Notes under the pieces: generated by a model
What the model saw: only the letters and a program-made list of their open reading frames with translations
What the model was told of the DNA's origin: nothing
The model's database searches: none
In this document: positions 61,681 through 64,000 of the stretch, in pieces
Position numbering within the stretch: the stretch's first letter is position 1
Layout of the letters: every line of letters starts with the position of its first letter
Translations under genes and position numbers: made by a program
Assembly (NCBI GenBank): GCA_018292915.2
Contig: JACVVK020000036.1
Span: 1,681,001-1,745,000 of the forward strand
Direction: 5' to 3'
Origin: Batillaria attramentaria
Lineage: Eukaryota; Mollusca; Gastropoda; Batillariidae
DNA: 64,000 nt

Positions 61681-62653
61681 AAAGCGAAACCGGGGCCGAC
61701 CAGCACAGCCAACAGCTTTAACATGTAAGATGACGTAACCAGCACAACATTCGAACACCGAACATGCGAAGATGATCAAAAAGCACTTATGTGAACCCCT
61801 ACCGAAACGAAACCAAGAGCAAAAGCCGAGAAACACAACAGCCAGGACTGAGGGACACAGCGGGAAAAATTACATCATCGATTACATCACGGAGGCAGCC
61901 ACCACACGCGAAAGAAGATGACATCATCCAAACAGCCACTGAACGCAGAAGAAGGCAGTAACCGGACACCCCATTGGCCCGGCGAACGCGGCACGCGCGC
62001 ACGCGAAGCAAGACACGCGCGCGCCTCTGCGGTAGAAATCCGACAGAGCTAGAGGAAGGACGCGTCCCCGAACCAGTGCAACATTCAACACGACGTCAAC
62101 TGGAGAGTATTGCAAGCGCCAACCCACACAGAGGCTCGTGGGCAGTTGTTACTGCTACACAAATAAAAAGCCCGAAGGGTCAGAACACGGGATGATCACA
62201 CTCTACGATGGAACGCACTAGATGGATACTGAAAACAATGACGAAATGAACATCAAAACGGACCCGGCCAGTAGGCGGCAAAACACAGGACCCGGAGAGG
62301 AGAAAGGAAACTGCACACAGTGCCTGAACGGGCACGAAACAGTGCAAAGAAAAGAACGACAAAATGAAAGTCATCCTGCTACCCCACAAACAAATGTGGA
62401 CGGAGTACAACTCACGCCACATGTCATTAATAACTACCCAAATTAATGACGAAATGAATAGCATTTCTAAGACGATATACGGGTTGGTACGCTGATGAGA
62501 GCAGTCCCGGCAATCTAATGCAAAACTTGCTCGAAATACACTTGATCTGACAAAACATTGACCTGTGTCACTCATGTGTATACGGCCGGCCAGTACCACA
62601 GGCCATCACATATAGTGTGCGTAGTGAACACACTTTATCATCCCCCTATCATC
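61681..62653. other. Intergenic stretch without recognised gene
   Basis: Unique-looking sequence with short ORFs on both strands; none resembles a known family. It ends at the boundary of the duplicated block. Confidence 0.45.
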
Positions 62654-62804
62654 TCGCGGGGCCCTCTCTGGGATAGGTTCGACGGACGGCGTGGCCACAT
62701 GCCCCTATTAAAAAAAACAAAACAAAACAAAACAAAAAATGCACTGTACATGCTAAGTTCGGGGAGTTTTAAGACTAGCTTTTCGTGCCACAGTGCCCAG
62801 AAGG

Positions 62805-62832
62805 GTGGGTGGGTGTTTGGGAGTTTAACGTC
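62805..62832 (-). repeat. SINE family A, short 3' fragment
   Basis: The same fragment as at 50869, shortened by a deletion that joins GTTTAACGTC to AGATGAGTAC. Confidence 0.7.
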
Positions 62833-62863
62833 AGATGAGTACTTATATTGCATTCCGTTCCTA

Positions 62864-63178
62864 CGAGTGACTTTATCTTGGCGAGAAATTTAATTGCTGC
62901 ATTGTGCTGACAAGAAAGCAGTCGTGTTTGCTGTCCCTGTTACGATATAGGGACGATATTACCGCGTCCCTTATCGTGTGAGTGACTTTATCTCGACGAA
63001 AAGTTTAACTGCCGCATTGCGTTGGCATGAGGACTCACAAAACCCTGCAATACGGCTGACCAAATTCTGTTTTAATGGAACAGTGCACAGAAAGGTGCAG
63101 TCAGGTATGTACTGTGTCCCCCGTCGTATGACTGACTTTATCTAGATGAAAGTTTTAATTGCTGCATTGCGTTGACAT
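62864..63178 (+). promoter_or_regulatory. Three GATA-site promoter modules of protease gene 3
   Basis: Modules at about 62864-62911, 62978-63026 and 63124-63178, in the same order as in gene 2. The last GACTTTATC is 77 bp before the TATA box. Confidence 0.65.
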
Positions 63179-63210
63179 AAAAATGCGGTCGTTTTTTGCT
63201 GCCCCCGTTA

Positions 63211-63219
63211 CTATATAAG
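63211..63219 (+). promoter_or_regulatory. TATA box of protease gene 3
   Basis: CTATATAAG in the same context as gene 2. The 5' UTR exon ends TTTCTCG|GTGAGT at 63304. Confidence 0.82.
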
Positions 63220-63483
63220 TTGCTAGGGAAGTTTCAGGGCACAAGGGAAAGATTTCTCACGGAACACGACGCTGTGGAGCAACGTGGCTGGTCAGCCTTT
63301 CTCGGTGAGTGTCAGAGAGTAAAAGAGAGGGTTGTAGTGGTAGTAGCAAGGACGAGTTTGGCTGACTAAACTTTCATCCTCGAAAAACAGTGTGATTGTT
63401 ACTGTGTATTGCTCGCGTGCAGACACCACCACCACCACCACCAACAACAACAGCAACGGCACACGCACATGCACGCACGCACG

Positions 63484-63805
<322 letters not shown>

Positions 63806-63888
63806 TCACCACCGCTACCAGCAGATAGCGTTTTGCTCGTGTGTAATATTGTATGTTTGTATGTTCTTTTCAGACAAAAAGAAACACC

Positions 63889-64000
63889 ATGGGCGCTGTA
63901 TATTTCCTTCTCGTTGCCACCGTTCTCGCAGCAAGTAAGCGAGAGTACTCTATAAATTATTCATGACTGTTGCTAATTATTATTATTATTATTATTATTG
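63889..64000 (+). CDS. S1 family serine protease 3, first coding exon (partial gene)
   Basis: The exon 63889-63934 encodes the signal peptide MGAVYFLLVATVLAA and ends at GCAGCAA|GTAAGC in phase 1, exactly as in genes 1 and 2. The acceptor TCTTTTCAG and the CAAAAAGAAACACC leader are shared with gene 2. The rest lies past the window. Identity as a protease rests on this near-identity to gene 2, because no protease domain is visible. Confidence 0.8.

Overview
This is a stretch of animal (eukaryotic) nuclear DNA. Genes are split by GT-AG introns, promoters carry TATA boxes, and the intergenic DNA is packed with (GT)n/(CA)n microsatellites, tRNA-derived SINEs, LINE tails, solo LTRs and small inverted-repeat transposons. 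A receptor that combines CUB, C-type lectin, LDLa, LRR and 7TM domains (GRL101 type) and the overall repeat style suggest a marine mollusc, probably a gastropod. That assignment is inference.

Positions 1-25 kb: the 5' half of a P-type copper ATPase gene (ATP7A/B orthologue, minus strand, exons 1-851, 9372-9497, 12360-12416, 16973-17005) lies head to head with ALG11 (plus strand, six exons, 17711-24960). They share an intergenic promoter of roughly 440 bp. The human ATP7B and ALG11 genes have the same divergent arrangement, so this looks like a very old gene pair. ALG11 carries one single-base frameshift. Its third intron holds a 1.1-1.2 kb element built of about seven ~147-bp units, most carrying TGACCTTGA/TCAAGGTCA motifs.

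Positions 25-32 kb: no recognisable gene. It holds a hAT-like element with a SINE nested in it, palindromic MITEs, a 350-bp GT tract, interstitial telomere-like repeats and a LINE tail. Positions 32.3-36.1 kb: an intronless LRR-containing GPCR, interrupted by one base in a T6 run and starting 4 bp after a LINE (GAA)n tail. Positions 36.4-39.5 kb: a MITE, a ~70-bp tandem satellite, two copies of a hAT-like MITE with 8-bp target duplications, and two SINEs.

Positions 39.6-64 kb: a tandem cluster of three S1 serine protease genes, all plus strand: 39.6-47.7 kb, 51.3-56.8 kb and 63.2 kb to the window end (partial). The two complete genes have the same seven coding exons and intron phases, yet their predicted S1 pockets differ: Ser/Ala/Asn in the first, Asp/Ser/Gly in the second. 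All three promoters have a TATA box 76-77 bp downstream of a GATA-like AGATAAAGTC site. That site is part of a ~48-bp module present once in gene 1 and three times in genes 2 and 3. Gene 3's upstream region is a recent copy of gene 2's. Between genes 2 and 3 lie a THAP-domain DNA transposon remnant and a nine-copy tandem repeat.
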